A DNA stretch of 64,000 nucleotides from Poriferisphaera corsica (GCF_007747445.1 NZ_CP036425.1:1782175-1846174), one strand, 5' to 3'. Positions 36,427 to 45,748 are shown, counted from the stretch's first letter. Made by a program: numbers and translations. Notes: a model not told the origin generated them from the letters alone.

Positions 36427-36811
36427 TCAAAACATGTTGTTTGTTTAGCAAACAATCGACAAAGCGCGCATTAATTCGTACTTTATCAATCGATAAGATG
36501 GACGACTCTTGGGAGATACGCTGCAATGTGCTTAAGGGCAGATATTATGCAAAAATCCAGGCTATTTTGATGGCAGTATATTGCATATCACAAACGATTC
36601 ACCCGAGACTGCCAAGGAATGTGGTTTTCTTTGAAGCATTTGCTGTTGGTGTAATCCTCCCCATCTTTAGCGCTAGCAGATGCTTTGGTCATTAGGCTGG
36701 ACGGAATGATAAATATGAGTGAGGTATTGCAGTTTAATCACTAGAATGTGTGGATGTTTATTTTATTGTGGTATGTCGCTTGTTTTAGAGTTATGACCTT
36801 AGGAGGTCGTG
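36427..36811. other. Intergenic region at the right edge of the accessory region
   Basis: 385 bases in which base composition returns to that of core genes. A 93-codon frame starting inside the upstream gene (36414) has no protein-like pattern and was not accepted. Nothing else was recognised. Confidence 0.45.
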
Positions 36812-37624
36812 ATGCTTTTCGGTGGGCTTGTCTCAATTACGTTTAGACAGTTGGGGGTGAGGGATATCGTTGAGCTTGTGAAAGAAGCGGGTTTAAAATG
36901 TATTGAATGGGGTAGTGATGTACATGTGCCGACGGGGGATGTGAAGGTTGCGGATGAAGTGCGAAAGATGATGAGAGATGAGGGGCTACGTACAGCGGCG
37001 TATGGATCTTATTACAGGGTTGGTGAAGGTAAACAAAAGGCGAGCCAATTTGAACGTGTGTTGGAAAGCGCGGTTGCGTTGGGTGCGCCTGTGGTGCGAG
37101 TTTGGGCGGGGAGTGTGGGGACTGAGGAGGCGAGTGAAGAGCAATGGGGCAGGGTGATTGAAGATGGGAAACGGATTGCGGCGTTGTCGAATGATGTAGG
37201 GGTTGGTATTTCGTTTGAATTTCACAATCAAACGCTCACTGATCACGGTGAGGCTGCGGTGCGGTTAGTCACCTCCATTGGATGTGAGAATGTGAGCCTG
37301 TATTGGCAGCCATTGGATCATGCGATGGGGAGGAATCCGATGGATGATTTGAATTGTGTGGCGGATTGGCTGAGAGATGTACATGTTTTTAGTTGGGCTA
37401 AAGGGGCAGATGGTGGCGGCATTGAGCGGCAGGCATTAGTTGAGCGGGAAGATGATTGGCGTGGTTATTTGAAGCAGATTTCGGGAGTTAGTGGGGATCA
37501 TTGCGTGATGATTGAGTTTGTGAAGGGGGATGATCCAGGGCAGTTTTTAGAAGATGCGGCGGTTTTGAGGAAGTGGATTGATGAGGTTTCAGGAGGTGTA
37601 AAGGAGGATGCAGCGGATGATTAG
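36812..37624 (+). CDS. Sugar phosphate isomerase/epimerase-like protein (AP endonuclease 2 fold)
   Basis: A 270-residue xylose isomerase-like TIM barrel. It begins MLFGGLVSITFRQLGVRDI, followed by LKCIEWGSDVHVP. Putative metal ligands are the Glu of GISFEFHN, the His of RDVHVFSW and the Glu of CVMIEFVKGDD. Members isomerise or epimerise sugars, or act on inositol derivatives; the substrate is not visible here. AGGAGG five bases before the ATG at 36812 supports this start over a GTG at 36809. The next gene overlaps by 8 bases, so both are translated from one message. Confidence 0.82.
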   Translation: MLFGGLVSITFRQLGVRDIVELVKEAGLKCIEWGSDVHVPTGDVKVADEVRKMMRDEGLRTAAYGSYYRVGEGKQKASQFERVLESAVALGAPVVRVWAGSVGTEEASEEQWGRVIEDGKRIAALSNDVGVGISFEFHNQTLTDHGEAAVRLVTSIGCENVSLYWQPLDHAMGRNPMDDLNCVADWLRDVHVFSWAKGADGGGIERQALVEREDDWRGYLKQISGVSGDHCVMIEFVKGDDPGQFLEDAAVLRKWIDEVSGGVKEDAADD

Positions 37625-38402
37625 TCGAGAAAATCGAGATGAGATGATTGGGCTCATTGATGGTGGATTGGATGGCCGAATCAAGCCCGATGCTTTGGGG
37701 GAGCGGGTTGAGTGGTTGCTTGAGAATACTGAGGATCAGTCGATTAAGCTGAGCTATGAATATCTGTCGGGTTGGTTTGAGGAGTGGGAGGATTGGGGTG
37801 ATGTGGAATCAGATCAATATGGTTGGGATGTTGCGCAGCGCGTGTTGCTTTTATTGCATTCGAATGAAGAGATAGCGTGTCGAACGTTTTGGAGGTGGTC
37901 GTGGCGGCAGGTGATGGGGATTGGATTACTGGTCGTGTGGTGTGTTTGGGCTTATCGATATGGGTTGAGCTATGCGATGTTTGAAATGGGGTGGATGCAT
38001 GTCGTTTTGTCGGCAGCTTTGTCGGGGATGTGGAGCTGGGAGTATCGGGAGGAGTTGGCGTTATGGGGCGGTTTAGGATATCGATCGCGCGAGTGTCAGC
38101 CGTTTGGGAGTTTGGGCGAGATGCGGCGAGTGCGGCGAGAGGTTACGGCATTTAAGAAGCAGCGGTATTGTGCTGAAGATGTGCCGATTCGCCGCGGTTT
38201 GTCTTTCTGGATGATGCGGTATTTAGGGTACAGTCTTGTCTTGTTGCTGCTCGTCGCGATTGTGTTGGGTGTTATTTGGTGGTCGTCGGTCGTGATGCCT
38301 GCGCTGCTATTGATTACGGTAATGCCGGTGCGTGCGAAGATCTATCGGTTGATTAGTGGTGAGGATGCTGCGATGAGTGATGAATGTGCCGAGATGAAGT
38401 AG
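37617..38402 (+). CDS. Hypothetical membrane protein
   Basis: A protein of ~261 residues. The N-terminal ~95 residues are soluble and acidic (EWLLENTEDQSIKLSYEYL, a segment that also recalls anti-sigma/zinc-free helical domains). Hydrophobic segments follow at ~100-118, 125-140, and 205-245 with many Trp. No known family was recognised. The ATG at 37617 has GGAGG nine bases upstream and overlaps the end of the preceding isomerase-like gene (ATGATTAG), a sign of translational coupling. An ATG at 37608 touches the ribosome-binding site and was rejected. The terminator behind it closes the two-gene unit. Confidence 0.7.
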   Translation: MISRENRDEMIGLIDGGLDGRIKPDALGERVEWLLENTEDQSIKLSYEYLSGWFEEWEDWGDVESDQYGWDVAQRVLLLLHSNEEIACRTFWRWSWRQVMGIGLLVVWCVWAYRYGLSYAMFEMGWMHVVLSAALSGMWSWEYREELALWGGLGYRSRECQPFGSLGEMRRVRREVTAFKKQRYCAEDVPIRRGLSFWMMRYLGYSLVLLLLVAIVLGVIWWSSVVMPALLLITVMPVRAKIYRLISGEDAAMSDECAEMK

Positions 38403-38601
38403 TGATGTTGGCGCGTCTGCAAGGATTTGTGGGATGTGTGGGGTGTTGAGGGAGGCATTATTTGCTCGTTCGAAGACCGGTGACCTGTCAGGTCGCGGCT
38501 ACTTGAATGGGAAGTGCGGGATGTGGAATTTGTTGGATATTAAGTAATGGGGGGGAGGTACTCTCTTGGATCGGTGCTGCAAGGCCTGATTATTTGCATG
38601 A

Positions 38602-38636
38602 AAAAGACTGTCGCTGGGTGAGCGTGACAGTCTTTT
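38602..38636. terminator. Bidirectional terminator
   Basis: A perfect 11-bp stem AAAAGACTGTC / GACAGTCTTTT with loop GCTGGGTGAGCGT. It separates the convergent membrane protein gene and antiporter gene and can serve both. Confidence 0.85.
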
Positions 38637-38666
38637 ACTTCTTCAGTTGGGTTGTCTGAGAGGTAG

Positions 38667-40511
38667 TTAGTGGGGTGAGGTGGCTTCGGCTTCTTCGGCG
38701 GCGGCTTGGTTGAGGACAGCGAGGAACTCGGTGGGGGATTTGATTTCGAGTGCGCGCTGGCGGATCTCGTTGCGAGAGAATGATTTTGCGAAGAGGGACA
38801 GGAGTTCGATCTGGGTTTCAGGTTGATCGGTTGGTGTGAGAAGGAGGCCAATGATTTGAGCGGGTTTGCCGTCGGGTGCATCGAAGTCGATACCATTGCG
38901 GTGACGGGCGATGACGACACATGGTTTAGGAAGGTTGTCGAGACGAGCGTGAGGTACGGCGAGTCCGCCGGGGAGGCCGGTGTGCATGATGCGTTCACGC
39001 TGGAGGACGGCTTTGTAGATGTCGTGAGCTTTGAGGTTTGTGATTTCGGCGGCACGTTTGGAAAGTTCGCCGATGGTTTGCATGATGTCGGTGGAAGTGG
39101 GGTCGATGATGACTTGTTTGTCGGTGAGGAAGTCGATGAGTTTGCGTTGATGTTGGAGACGGAGAATGATCTGCATGATCGGGCCGGAGATGAGTGAGGT
39201 GGTGAGGGCCATGACGACGATGGCGACCATGAGTTCGTCGTTGATGAGTCCGGCTTCACGGGCAAGTTGTCCGAGGATGATGCCGACGGCGCCTTGTGCG
39301 GCCATGCCGAAGGAGAGTGCGGATGCTTCACGTTTGCCGAGTTTAGCGAGGCGAGCGCCGAAGTATGAGCCGGAGACTTTGCCGACGGTTGCGAGGACGA
39401 GAACAAGCAAAACGATGGAGATGTTGAACTCACTAATGAAGTTGATGCGCAGGCCAATGGAAGCGAAGAAGATGGGTGAGAAGATGTTCATGATGAACTG
39501 GTTGATGGTATCGCGTGTGCGTTCGCTGAGGTGAGTGGAGTCGCCGATGGCAACGCCTGCGACAAAAGCGCCGAAGATGGAGTGGATGCCGAGGTATTCG
39601 GTGAATGCGGCACAGATGAGTGAGATACAGATGACGAAAGAGAGAACGCCGCCGGGCCATGACCAACGTGCTTGTACGTAGGGTAGTGCTTTATGGCAGG
39701 CGAGTCGGCCGAGGGTGAGCATGAGTGCGAGGAAGACGAGTGTGATGAGGATGGTGGTGACGACTTGGGATGAGCCGGTGTTGTTGACCGCATCGGTGAC
39801 GACTTCGGTAGCAGAATGGATGGCAGCGGGGTCGGGAATCACCATGGCGGTGACGGGTAGGAGGGCAAGGACAATGGCGAAGCCGATCCAGCCGACGAGG
39901 TCGTTGAGCATAGCGGAGGAAATGATGAGCATGCCCATGTCGGATTTGGCGATGTTGAGGTCAAGCAGGATTTTTGCGATGACGGGTAGGGCGGTGATCG
40001 ACATGGCGATGCCGAGGAAGATGGCGAATGGGAGTTGTCCATCTTCACCTATGCCACGGGGGCCTGCGCCGAGGAAGTCGGGGAGATACCAGGCGATGAC
40101 GAAGCCGAAGGTGAAGGGGAGGACAATGCCTGCGAGTGAAACAGCGATCGCCTCTTTGCCTTGGCGGATGACGGTGGAGAGATCGACTTCTAGGCCGACG
40201 ACGAATAGGAGTAGGGTTGCTGAGATGGTGATGAAGCCGTCGAGGGCGATTTTTTCACCGCCTTCGAGTGGGAAGATGAGTTCGAAGAGGTTGTGTGAAA
40301 GGAAGCCTTTGGCGACGAGGTAAGTTGAGAGGGCGCCGAAGATTGTTGGGCCAAGGATGATGCCTGCGAGGATTTCGCCTAATACGGAGGGTTGGCGATA
40401 ACGGCGAGCGCGCTCACCGAGGATTCGGGCGAGGCCAAGAAGGATGGCGATGCCGAGGAGCAGGGCGGTGATATCGTTGGCTGAGAGTGAAGAAGCACCT
40501 AGCTGAAGCAT
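38667..40511 (-). CDS. CPA2 cation/proton antiporter fused to PTS EIIA domain
   Basis: A 614-residue membrane protein. Residues ~10-420 are a Kef/CPA2-type antiporter with about 12 hydrophobic helices: VLGEILAGIILGPTIFG, the ion-site region DLVGWIGFAIVLALLP, and GAFVAGVAIGD. Residues ~455-605 form a PTS fructose-type EIIA domain with the phospho-accepting His in GGLAVPHARLDN and the later GLLLTPTDQPETQIELLSL. The EIIA part probably reports phosphoenolpyruvate/nitrogen state and adjusts ion exchange; fusions of this kind are known, while the mechanism here is inference. No other PTS genes are in the window. It is transcribed alone and faces divergent signalling genes. Confidence 0.92.
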   Translation of the reverse strand: MLQLGASSLSANDITALLLGIAILLGLARILGERARRYRQPSVLGEILAGIILGPTIFGALSTYLVAKGFLSHNLFELIFPLEGGEKIALDGFITISATLLLFVVGLEVDLSTVIRQGKEAIAVSLAGIVLPFTFGFVIAWYLPDFLGAGPRGIGEDGQLPFAIFLGIAMSITALPVIAKILLDLNIAKSDMGMLIISSAMLNDLVGWIGFAIVLALLPVTAMVIPDPAAIHSATEVVTDAVNNTGSSQVVTTILITLVFLALMLTLGRLACHKALPYVQARWSWPGGVLSFVICISLICAAFTEYLGIHSIFGAFVAGVAIGDSTHLSERTRDTINQFIMNIFSPIFFASIGLRINFISEFNISIVLLVLVLATVGKVSGSYFGARLAKLGKREASALSFGMAAQGAVGIILGQLAREAGLINDELMVAIVVMALTTSLISGPIMQIILRLQHQRKLIDFLTDKQVIIDPTSTDIMQTIGELSKRAAEITNLKAHDIYKAVLQRERIMHTGLPGGLAVPHARLDNLPKPCVVIARHRNGIDFDAPDGKPAQIIGLLLTPTDQPETQIELLSLFAKSFSRNEIRQRALEIKSPTEFLAVLNQAAAEEAEATSPH

Positions 40512-40848
40512 ATATAAAGATCTCTTAAGTGGTGAAGCGTGCTTGCTTGATTGAAACGAGTGATTGGCAAGGTTGCGGCACCTGAATGCGTTTTCCGGAT
40601 CGCATTTTACATGGGTAAAGCGTCAGAGGCGACATGAAAAGGCGGAGATGTGGAGGGTTGGTTGTGAATTTGAAATGTTGGATATAGTTCGATGATTGTA
40701 CGGATAAGAACGATTGTACGGCGGCGATGTTAAAGTGGGCGGATTATGTGGAGGAAATGGGTTCGAATGGGTTTAGGATGAGAGAAAAGTGAGTGAAAGG
40801 AGCTGGTAGGGTAGGTTATCGGGAGTTGTGAGGTTAGAATGGGGGCTG
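40512..40848. other. Divergent intergenic region
   Basis: 337 bases between the antiporter gene and the receiver-like gene. The part near 40600-40830 is rich in G and A on the forward strand. No clear promoter pair or RNA was recognised. Confidence 0.4.
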
Positions 40849-41310
40849 ATGGGAAATGATAGGGATAACCCGCTGATTGGTGATGAGGGTCGCTTGAACG
40901 AGAAAAAGCGGCTTGTGGTTTTGTATGGGGGTGAGAAGCGAGATGTGGGTGAGATTGTGGCTGGACTGCAACGAAGGGGTGGTGAGGTGATGCTGGCGGA
41001 TAAGGCTGCGGATGTGATGGTATTGGCAGCAGGGCGAGAGATTGACGGTGTGGTTTTGGCGGTGGGCGAGAAGGATGGTGTGGCGTATGGGCAGGAGATG
41101 GTGCGAGCGATAGAAGCATATTGGCCTTGGGTTGGATGTTTGAAGGTGATGGTTGGGGGGAAAGATGGAGTGGGGCAGCAGATGGATCGCGTGAGGTTGG
41201 AGCAGATGGATGATGTGATTGAGGTGAAGGTGGATGAACGCGGTGATACTGGCGTTTTGGTGAGTGAGGAGGAGTTGGATATGCTGCTTGGCCCGATTGA
41301 GGTTGAGTAG
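40849..41310 (+). CDS. Receiver-like small protein without phospho-site
   Basis: A protein of 153 residues from the ATG at 40849 with GGGGG upstream; a GTG at 40828 is an alternative. The pattern KKRLVVLYGGEKRDVGEIVA then GEVMLADKAADVMVLAA, with DGVVLAV and CLKVMVGG, alternates strands and helices like a response-regulator receiver or flavodoxin fold. The aspartate normally phosphorylated is not seen at the end of the third strand. It lies 60 bases ahead of the GGDEF gene, whose N-terminal ~100 residues show a similar degenerate fold. The two may form one regulatory unit. The call rests on pattern only. Confidence 0.6.
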   Translation: MGNDRDNPLIGDEGRLNEKKRLVVLYGGEKRDVGEIVAGLQRRGGEVMLADKAADVMVLAAGREIDGVVLAVGEKDGVAYGQEMVRAIEAYWPWVGCLKVMVGGKDGVGQQMDRVRLEQMDDVIEVKVDERGDTGVLVSEEELDMLLGPIEVE

Positions 41311-41370
41311 ATGTAGCGGATGGGATGGGATAAGCGAAACGTTGGGTGGTGATTGAGAGTGGAGAGAAGC

Positions 41371-42738
41371 ATGACATCGCATGTGCGAGACGAGTTGCAA
41401 ATTGAGATTGAGCGTAGCGAGATGTTGCGTGGTGAGCGACGATTGCGCGTGTTGTGTGTGGGGGGTGGGGAGTTGATCTCAGCGGTGAGCAAGATTGGAG
41501 ATCGGGTTGAGATTGCGTGTTGTGAAAATTACATGATGGCGCTTGGTGAGTTAGCGAAGCGTGAGGTTGATGTGGTGATTGGTCAGGCGAGTGGATTGGT
41601 GCTTGCGGCGGGATCGATTGCGAGAGGGTTGAAGCGTCTTGCGCCTAATGCACGATTAGTCATGGTTGCAGATGTGGATGAAGGAGTTTTGCGGGAGGCG
41701 GCTGAAAATGGATTTGATGCGATGGTGGGGTGGCCGTTGGATACTGAACTTTTGAGGGTAGCGTTGATGGGTGGTAGTATTCAGCAAGTGACTGAGCCTG
41801 ATGTTGTGGTTCATGAGCTTAAGCCTATAGAACAAGATGAAAATGCTGATCACGACATCGATCCGAGTGAAGATATTGATGCGGATGATGCGTTGGGTGA
41901 TGTGGATTTAGTGGATGCTCTTTTAGATGATGAAGGCGGGTTGCGGAAGATGGCGATGCGTTTGATTGCACAGCAATCTGGGATGGATGGGATGAGATTG
42001 GTTGGGCCAAGCGATGAAGTGAATGGAGGGGAAAGTAGTGTTGCGGTGGAATATGGGGGACGCGTGTTTGGCGTGTTGTGCGGGCCGAGGGATGTGATGG
42101 GTGAAGATGATCTCGCGATGTGGAGCGCGTGGTTGTCACGTTGGCTTGCATTAGAAGATCAGGTACGACAGTTGCATATGGCGGCGATGAAAGATGATCT
42201 TACGGGTGCGTGGAATAGGCGGTATTTTTATCGATTCCTTGAGAAGATTATGGTGAGGGCGCGGAGTGATCGTTCACAGGTAACGGTAATGGTTTTTGAT
42301 ATTGATGATTTTAAGAAGTATAACGATCGATACGGCCATGCGGCTGGAGATGAGATACTAAGTGAGACGGTGAGGTTGATGAATTCGGTGGTGCGTGAGC
42401 ATGATGTGGTTGCGCGGATAGGTGGGGATGAGTTTGCTGTTATATTTTGGGATGCGGACGGGCCGAGAAAAGCGAATAGCCGACATCCGGAGGATGTGAT
42501 TATGGCGGCGAGACGTTTTCAGAAAGCTGTGTGTGGATGCGAGTTTCCGAAATTGGCGGACGAGTCGAAGGGTACATTAACGGTAAGTGGTGGTCTTGCG
42601 AGCTATCCATGGGACGGGTGTACGGGCGAGGCATTGGTGGAGAAAGCGGATGGGATGGCGTTGGAGTCGAAGCGTAAGGGGAAGAATGCGATTATGTATG
42701 GGCAAGGGGGCGATACGGCTTGCGGGCATCGCGTATAG
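41371..42738 (+). CDS. Diguanylate cyclase (GGDEF) with degenerate receiver domain
   Basis: A protein of 455 residues from the ATG at 41371, which follows GGAGAG; an in-frame TTG at 41353 was not used. Residues ~25-130 look like a degenerate receiver domain (LRVLCVGGGELISAVS, ARLVMVADVDEGVL). An acidic linker (~145-180) leads to a GAF-like part. The GGDEF domain (~275-450) starts DDLTGAWNRRYFYRFL and has FDIDDFKKYNDRYGHAAGD and the intact active site GGDEF. RxxD (REHD) lies exactly five residues before it, the canonical product-inhibition site. It should make cyclic di-GMP from GTP. The input signal is unknown. Confidence 0.93.
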   Translation: MTSHVRDELQIEIERSEMLRGERRLRVLCVGGGELISAVSKIGDRVEIACCENYMMALGELAKREVDVVIGQASGLVLAAGSIARGLKRLAPNARLVMVADVDEGVLREAAENGFDAMVGWPLDTELLRVALMGGSIQQVTEPDVVVHELKPIEQDENADHDIDPSEDIDADDALGDVDLVDALLDDEGGLRKMAMRLIAQQSGMDGMRLVGPSDEVNGGESSVAVEYGGRVFGVLCGPRDVMGEDDLAMWSAWLSRWLALEDQVRQLHMAAMKDDLTGAWNRRYFYRFLEKIMVRARSDRSQVTVMVFDIDDFKKYNDRYGHAAGDEILSETVRLMNSVVREHDVVARIGGDEFAVIFWDADGPRKANSRHPEDVIMAARRFQKAVCGCEFPKLADESKGTLTVSGGLASYPWDGCTGEALVEKADGMALESKRKGKNAIMYGQGGDTACGHRV

Positions 42739-42808
42739 GGTTTTGGGTGAAATGACTAGCAAAAGGATGTGGATTAAAGAATTCTTGATCTGAATAAACG
42801 AATTTTAC

Positions 42809-42838
42809 TTGACTAAATGCTTTTATTTAGTTTAAATT
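42809..42838 (+). promoter_or_regulatory. Promoter of the LacI-family gene
   Basis: TTGACT (42809-42814) and TAAATT (42833-42838) with an 18-base spacer. CTAAAT / ATTTAG arms (42813-42830) lie inside the spacer and could be an operator for self-control. Confidence 0.5.
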
Positions 42839-42935
42839 ACCCTATCGTAGAGCAGAATTAGAGCATATCACGTAGATTTATACGGCTTAGAATTGGTTAT
42901 TAAGTAGTAAAATCGTTCGTTCAGGACCGTTATTC

Positions 42936-43982
42936 ATGGGTACAGACACACCGACAAAGAAGCAGGAACGTATTACCACGTTGAGTGGTTTGGCGAAAAA
43001 CCTTGGGTTGTCGCCGACGACGGTTTCGTTTGTTTTGAATGGTCAGGCGAAGGAACGGAAGATATCAGATGCGACGGTTCAGCGGGTGTTGGAATATGTT
43101 CGTGAGGTTGATTATGTGCCGAATGCTTTGGCGCGTGGGTTGAGGCAGAAGCGAACGCATGCGGTGGGTGTTGTGTTTCCGCATTTACGAGGAGACTGGG
43201 CGCACCGGATTATGCAGGGGATTGTGGATGTGTTGGGCGAGTCGCGAACTGTGCCGTTGATTGTGTGTCATCATGGTTCGGGCGAGCATGAGATTGAACT
43301 GTTGAAGTCGTTGGTTGAGCGAAGAGTTGACGGGATTATTTGTAACCCGATTGCGGATGGTTTTAGACGATACAGGCAAGTGATAGAGCGTGGGACACCG
43401 ATGGTTTTTTTAGGCGATTCACCGCGTAATTTGGATGAAATCAGTTATGTCGGGTGGGACCCGGGTGCGGTTGAGATTGCGGTTAAGCATTTGATTGAGT
43501 TGGGCCATAAACGAATTGGATATTTGGGGATTAAAGATGATCGGAAGATGGCTCGGATGCGTCAGCAAGCGTTTCGCCAGACAATAGAGGAGGCGGGGTT
43601 GAAATGCCGTGATGGCGATATTGTTTTGAATGATGCAGGGGTAGAATTTGATCATGAAGTTGATCGATTGATATCGGGTGAGGATGGTTGTACCGCTATG
43701 TTTGCGCTTTACGATGATATTGCGATTAGTGTTTTAACGTATTTGCGCAATAAGGGCGTTCGTTGTCCTGAGGATGTTTCGTTGGCAACGATCGGGGATG
43801 CACCGTTGGTGTCTGCACCGGGTTATGAGATTACGACAGTGCATGCGCCGGTTGAAGATGAAGGGCGAGCTGCGGCTGAATGCTTGAATGAATTGATCAA
43901 GCAGCCGAAGCGTGGAGCGATTCATCGAATCGTTCCGGGTGGTTATTTGATTCGTGGGGCGACAACGACGACTGTTTCTTGA
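42936..43982 (+). CDS. LacI-family transcriptional regulator
   Basis: A 348-residue repressor. The helix-turn-helix at ~18-40 (TTLSGLAKNLGLSPTTVSFV) and the hinge helix VPNALARGLRQKRTHAVGVV are typical. The periplasmic-binding-protein-like core follows, with VDGIICNP, HKRIGYLGI and TAMFALYDDIAISVL. Members sense sugars and bind palindromes with a central CG. Two such sites, TAAAACGATTAA and TAAATCGTTTTA, lie directly behind the gene at 44027-44061, before the prepilin-like gene, so that gene is a likely target. The inducer is unknown. Confidence 0.93.
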   Translation: MGTDTPTKKQERITTLSGLAKNLGLSPTTVSFVLNGQAKERKISDATVQRVLEYVREVDYVPNALARGLRQKRTHAVGVVFPHLRGDWAHRIMQGIVDVLGESRTVPLIVCHHGSGEHEIELLKSLVERRVDGIICNPIADGFRRYRQVIERGTPMVFLGDSPRNLDEISYVGWDPGAVEIAVKHLIELGHKRIGYLGIKDDRKMARMRQQAFRQTIEEAGLKCRDGDIVLNDAGVEFDHEVDRLISGEDGCTAMFALYDDIAISVLTYLRNKGVRCPEDVSLATIGDAPLVSAPGYEITTVHAPVEDEGRAAAECLNELIKQPKRGAIHRIVPGGYLIRGATTTTVS

Positions 43983-44026
43983 TTTAAAGGTGTTTGCAAA
44001 GCCTTAGTGTTGGTTTTGCTGCTAAC

Positions 44027-44061
44027 TAAAACGATTAACCACTTTGAGCTAAATCGTTTTA
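44027..44061. promoter_or_regulatory. Pair of LacI-type operator candidates
   Basis: TAAAACGATTAA (44027-44038) and TAAATCGTTTTA (44050-44061) are inverted copies. Each has a central CG as in LacI-family operators, and the centres lie 23 bases apart, about two helical turns. Alternatively the 9-bp arms (AAAACGATT / AATCGTTTT) form a terminator stem, but no T-run follows. Confidence 0.45.
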
Positions 44062-44104
44062 TCAGATAAGAGGTCACTTCTTTTTTTAGAGGAATTCAAG
44101 GGTT

Positions 44105-44920
44105 ATGAAAACAAAAAAAGCATTTACGCTAATTGAATTGTTAGTTGTAATTTCAATTATTTCACTACTGATAGGTATCTTGCTGCCTGCTCTGGGTGCT
44201 GCGAGAAAGACGGCGAGTAAGTTGTCATGTATGTCGCAGATGAGACAGATCGGGACTGCGAATCAGATTTTTGCGGTTGATCACGATGATTTTCTGGTGA
44301 AGCATTGGGAAAATAGAGGGCCGTTGGATGCAGACCCATCTGGATATGGCGGGGATGCATCTTGGGGTTACGAATTTCCCTTTCAGAGTTGGGATTACAT
44401 TTTGTCGCAAGTTGTGAGTAATAAATCAATTTTCAAATGCCCTGATGAAGATGGTGAAGTGATGTATAGCTCATGGGTTGGAGATTGGGCAGGCCCGAAT
44501 TTTGCGGATGCTCATATCCATGCCTCATATCGGCTTAATATGGGCCACCATGCAGACACGCGAAAAGGGATGCGTGTAAGTGATTTTAAGAATCCGTCAT
44601 CTTCTATGGTTATTGCGGAAGGTTTGAACGCTGAAGATCCGGAACGCTATCTTGCTCAATGGGTTTCTGATATGAAGTCTCGAGTTGGCGAACTAGTGGT
44701 CGATAATACGGCGTTCAATCGTCATGGCGGCGGTACGACAGAATCGATTAAGGATGGTATTTCAAATTATGTTTTTGTTGATGGTCATGCTGAATCAATG
44801 GCATGGGGCGTGAGTTGGGATCGATTGGGCGGTACGGATAGCAAGCCAGAAACGATTTGGCGAATGGAATATGAGGATAGTCGTTACAACAATGGTCAGC
44901 CTTTGACGAACCAGAACTGA
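44105..44920 (+). CDS. Prepilin-like protein with type II N-methylation signal
   Basis: A 271-residue protein. The N-terminus MKTKKAFTLIELLVVISIIS is a classic type IV pilin/type II secretion signal with Phe after the cleavage point and Glu at +5. The remainder has the planctomycete pattern of pseudopilin-like proteins: LLPALGAARKTASKLSCMSQ, and near the end YVFVDGHAESMAW, the so-called H-x9-DG motif. Such proteins occur in large families in Planctomycetota and Lentisphaerae/Verrucomicrobiota. Their role is unclear, perhaps linked to polysaccharide uptake or surface structures. The LacI regulator upstream and the operator-like pair suggest sugar-dependent expression. A lipid- or membrane-anchored partner may be the next gene. 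Confidence 0.88.
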   Translation: MKTKKAFTLIELLVVISIISLLIGILLPALGAARKTASKLSCMSQMRQIGTANQIFAVDHDDFLVKHWENRGPLDADPSGYGGDASWGYEFPFQSWDYILSQVVSNKSIFKCPDEDGEVMYSSWVGDWAGPNFADAHIHASYRLNMGHHADTRKGMRVSDFKNPSSSMVIAEGLNAEDPERYLAQWVSDMKSRVGELVVDNTAFNRHGGGTTESIKDGISNYVFVDGHAESMAWGVSWDRLGGTDSKPETIWRMEYEDSRYNNGQPLTNQN

Positions 44921-44964
44921 TTGAGAATTAGTTAGATTATTCTTTGCACTTTTAGGTGATCATT

Positions 44965-45462
44965 ATGAGTTTAAAAGAAAAGCTTGAACAAAATAAGCCG
45001 CTGAGCATGATAGTAATGTTGTGTGTGATAGGACTATCTTTGAGTTCTGTGTGTTACTACATGCTTGGCGGTGGTGGGGTCGTGAGAGATTACGAGCAGG
45101 CGTTCTTTACGGTTGATGATGGCGTGAACTATTTCGCGGCAGATGCGATGAATGTGACGGGGTTTGAGCATGAGGGGCAGATCGCGTATCGAGCGTATAT
45201 ATTCCGTGACGGAGATGGGGAGCCGTTTGTGGGGTATATGGAACGGTATACTGCTGCAGGTCGCAAAGCTGCACTGAAAGCGATGGCGGATTCAAAGGCT
45301 GGGAAGCCTACAAGCTTGAGTTTGCCGTTGGTCGATCAGGAGGTCAAGAAGCCGGGCGATAAGTCTTGGACGAAACGATCAAATCCAAGAATTGGTCGGG
45401 TGGTCCGTGTGGTTGGGGTGGATGGTTCGAGTCGAAAGATCGAGCCGGTTTACCCTGATTAA
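44965..45462 (+). CDS. Hypothetical single-pass membrane protein
   Basis: A protein of 165 residues from the ATG at 44965, with AGGTGA eight bases upstream; a GTG at 44956 is less likely. Residues ~14-32 (SMIVMLCVIGLSLSSVCYY) are one membrane helix, and the remaining ~130 residues are probably outside. They include FFTVDDGVNYFAADAMNVTG and GQIAYRAYIFRDGDGEPFVG. I recall similar small proteins beside prepilin-like genes in planctomycetes but know no function. It lies 44 bases after the prepilin-like gene and before a strong terminator, so both share a transcript. Confidence 0.68.
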   Translation: MSLKEKLEQNKPLSMIVMLCVIGLSLSSVCYYMLGGGGVVRDYEQAFFTVDDGVNYFAADAMNVTGFEHEGQIAYRAYIFRDGDGEPFVGYMERYTAAGRKAALKAMADSKAGKPTSLSLPLVDQEVKKPGDKSWTKRSNPRIGRVVRVVGVDGSSRKIEPVYPD

Positions 45463-45489
45463 GTTTAGTGACGTTTATGTAAAGTGTGA

Positions 45490-45516
45490 AAGCTCAGCTG
45501 ATAGGCTGAGCTTTTT
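45490..45516 (+). terminator. Intrinsic terminator
   Basis: A perfect 9-bp stem AAGCTCAGC / GCTGAGCTT with a 6-base loop and six T. It closes the prepilin-like gene pair. Confidence 0.88.
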
Positions 45517-45748
45517 TGTGGTGGTTGTTTGTGTAATTGGAGTTGGCGAAGCGTGAGTGAGGTTTGCTGTCTGGTGGAAATTGTCGATAATCGAGACTAT
45601 CCAAATAGATGAAGTATGGGGCTGGGGAGGAATTGGGGAGGATATCCCGTTGAGGGTGTTTGGGGGTGTCTAGGATGGGGGGTGTGTTGTTGGGCAAAAA
45701 TAAAGTAGTTTGGAAATATAACATAGTATTTTAAAAGGGTTTACCGAT

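Noticed and set aside
36414-36695. 93-codon forward frame
   Set aside because: It starts inside the upstream gene, has no ribosome-binding site and shows no protein-like pattern.
38823-40323. Long forward-strand frames opposite the antiporter
   Set aside because: Biased composition (Met, Ser, Arg rich) typical of antisense shadows; the reverse frame has full antiporter and EIIA motifs.
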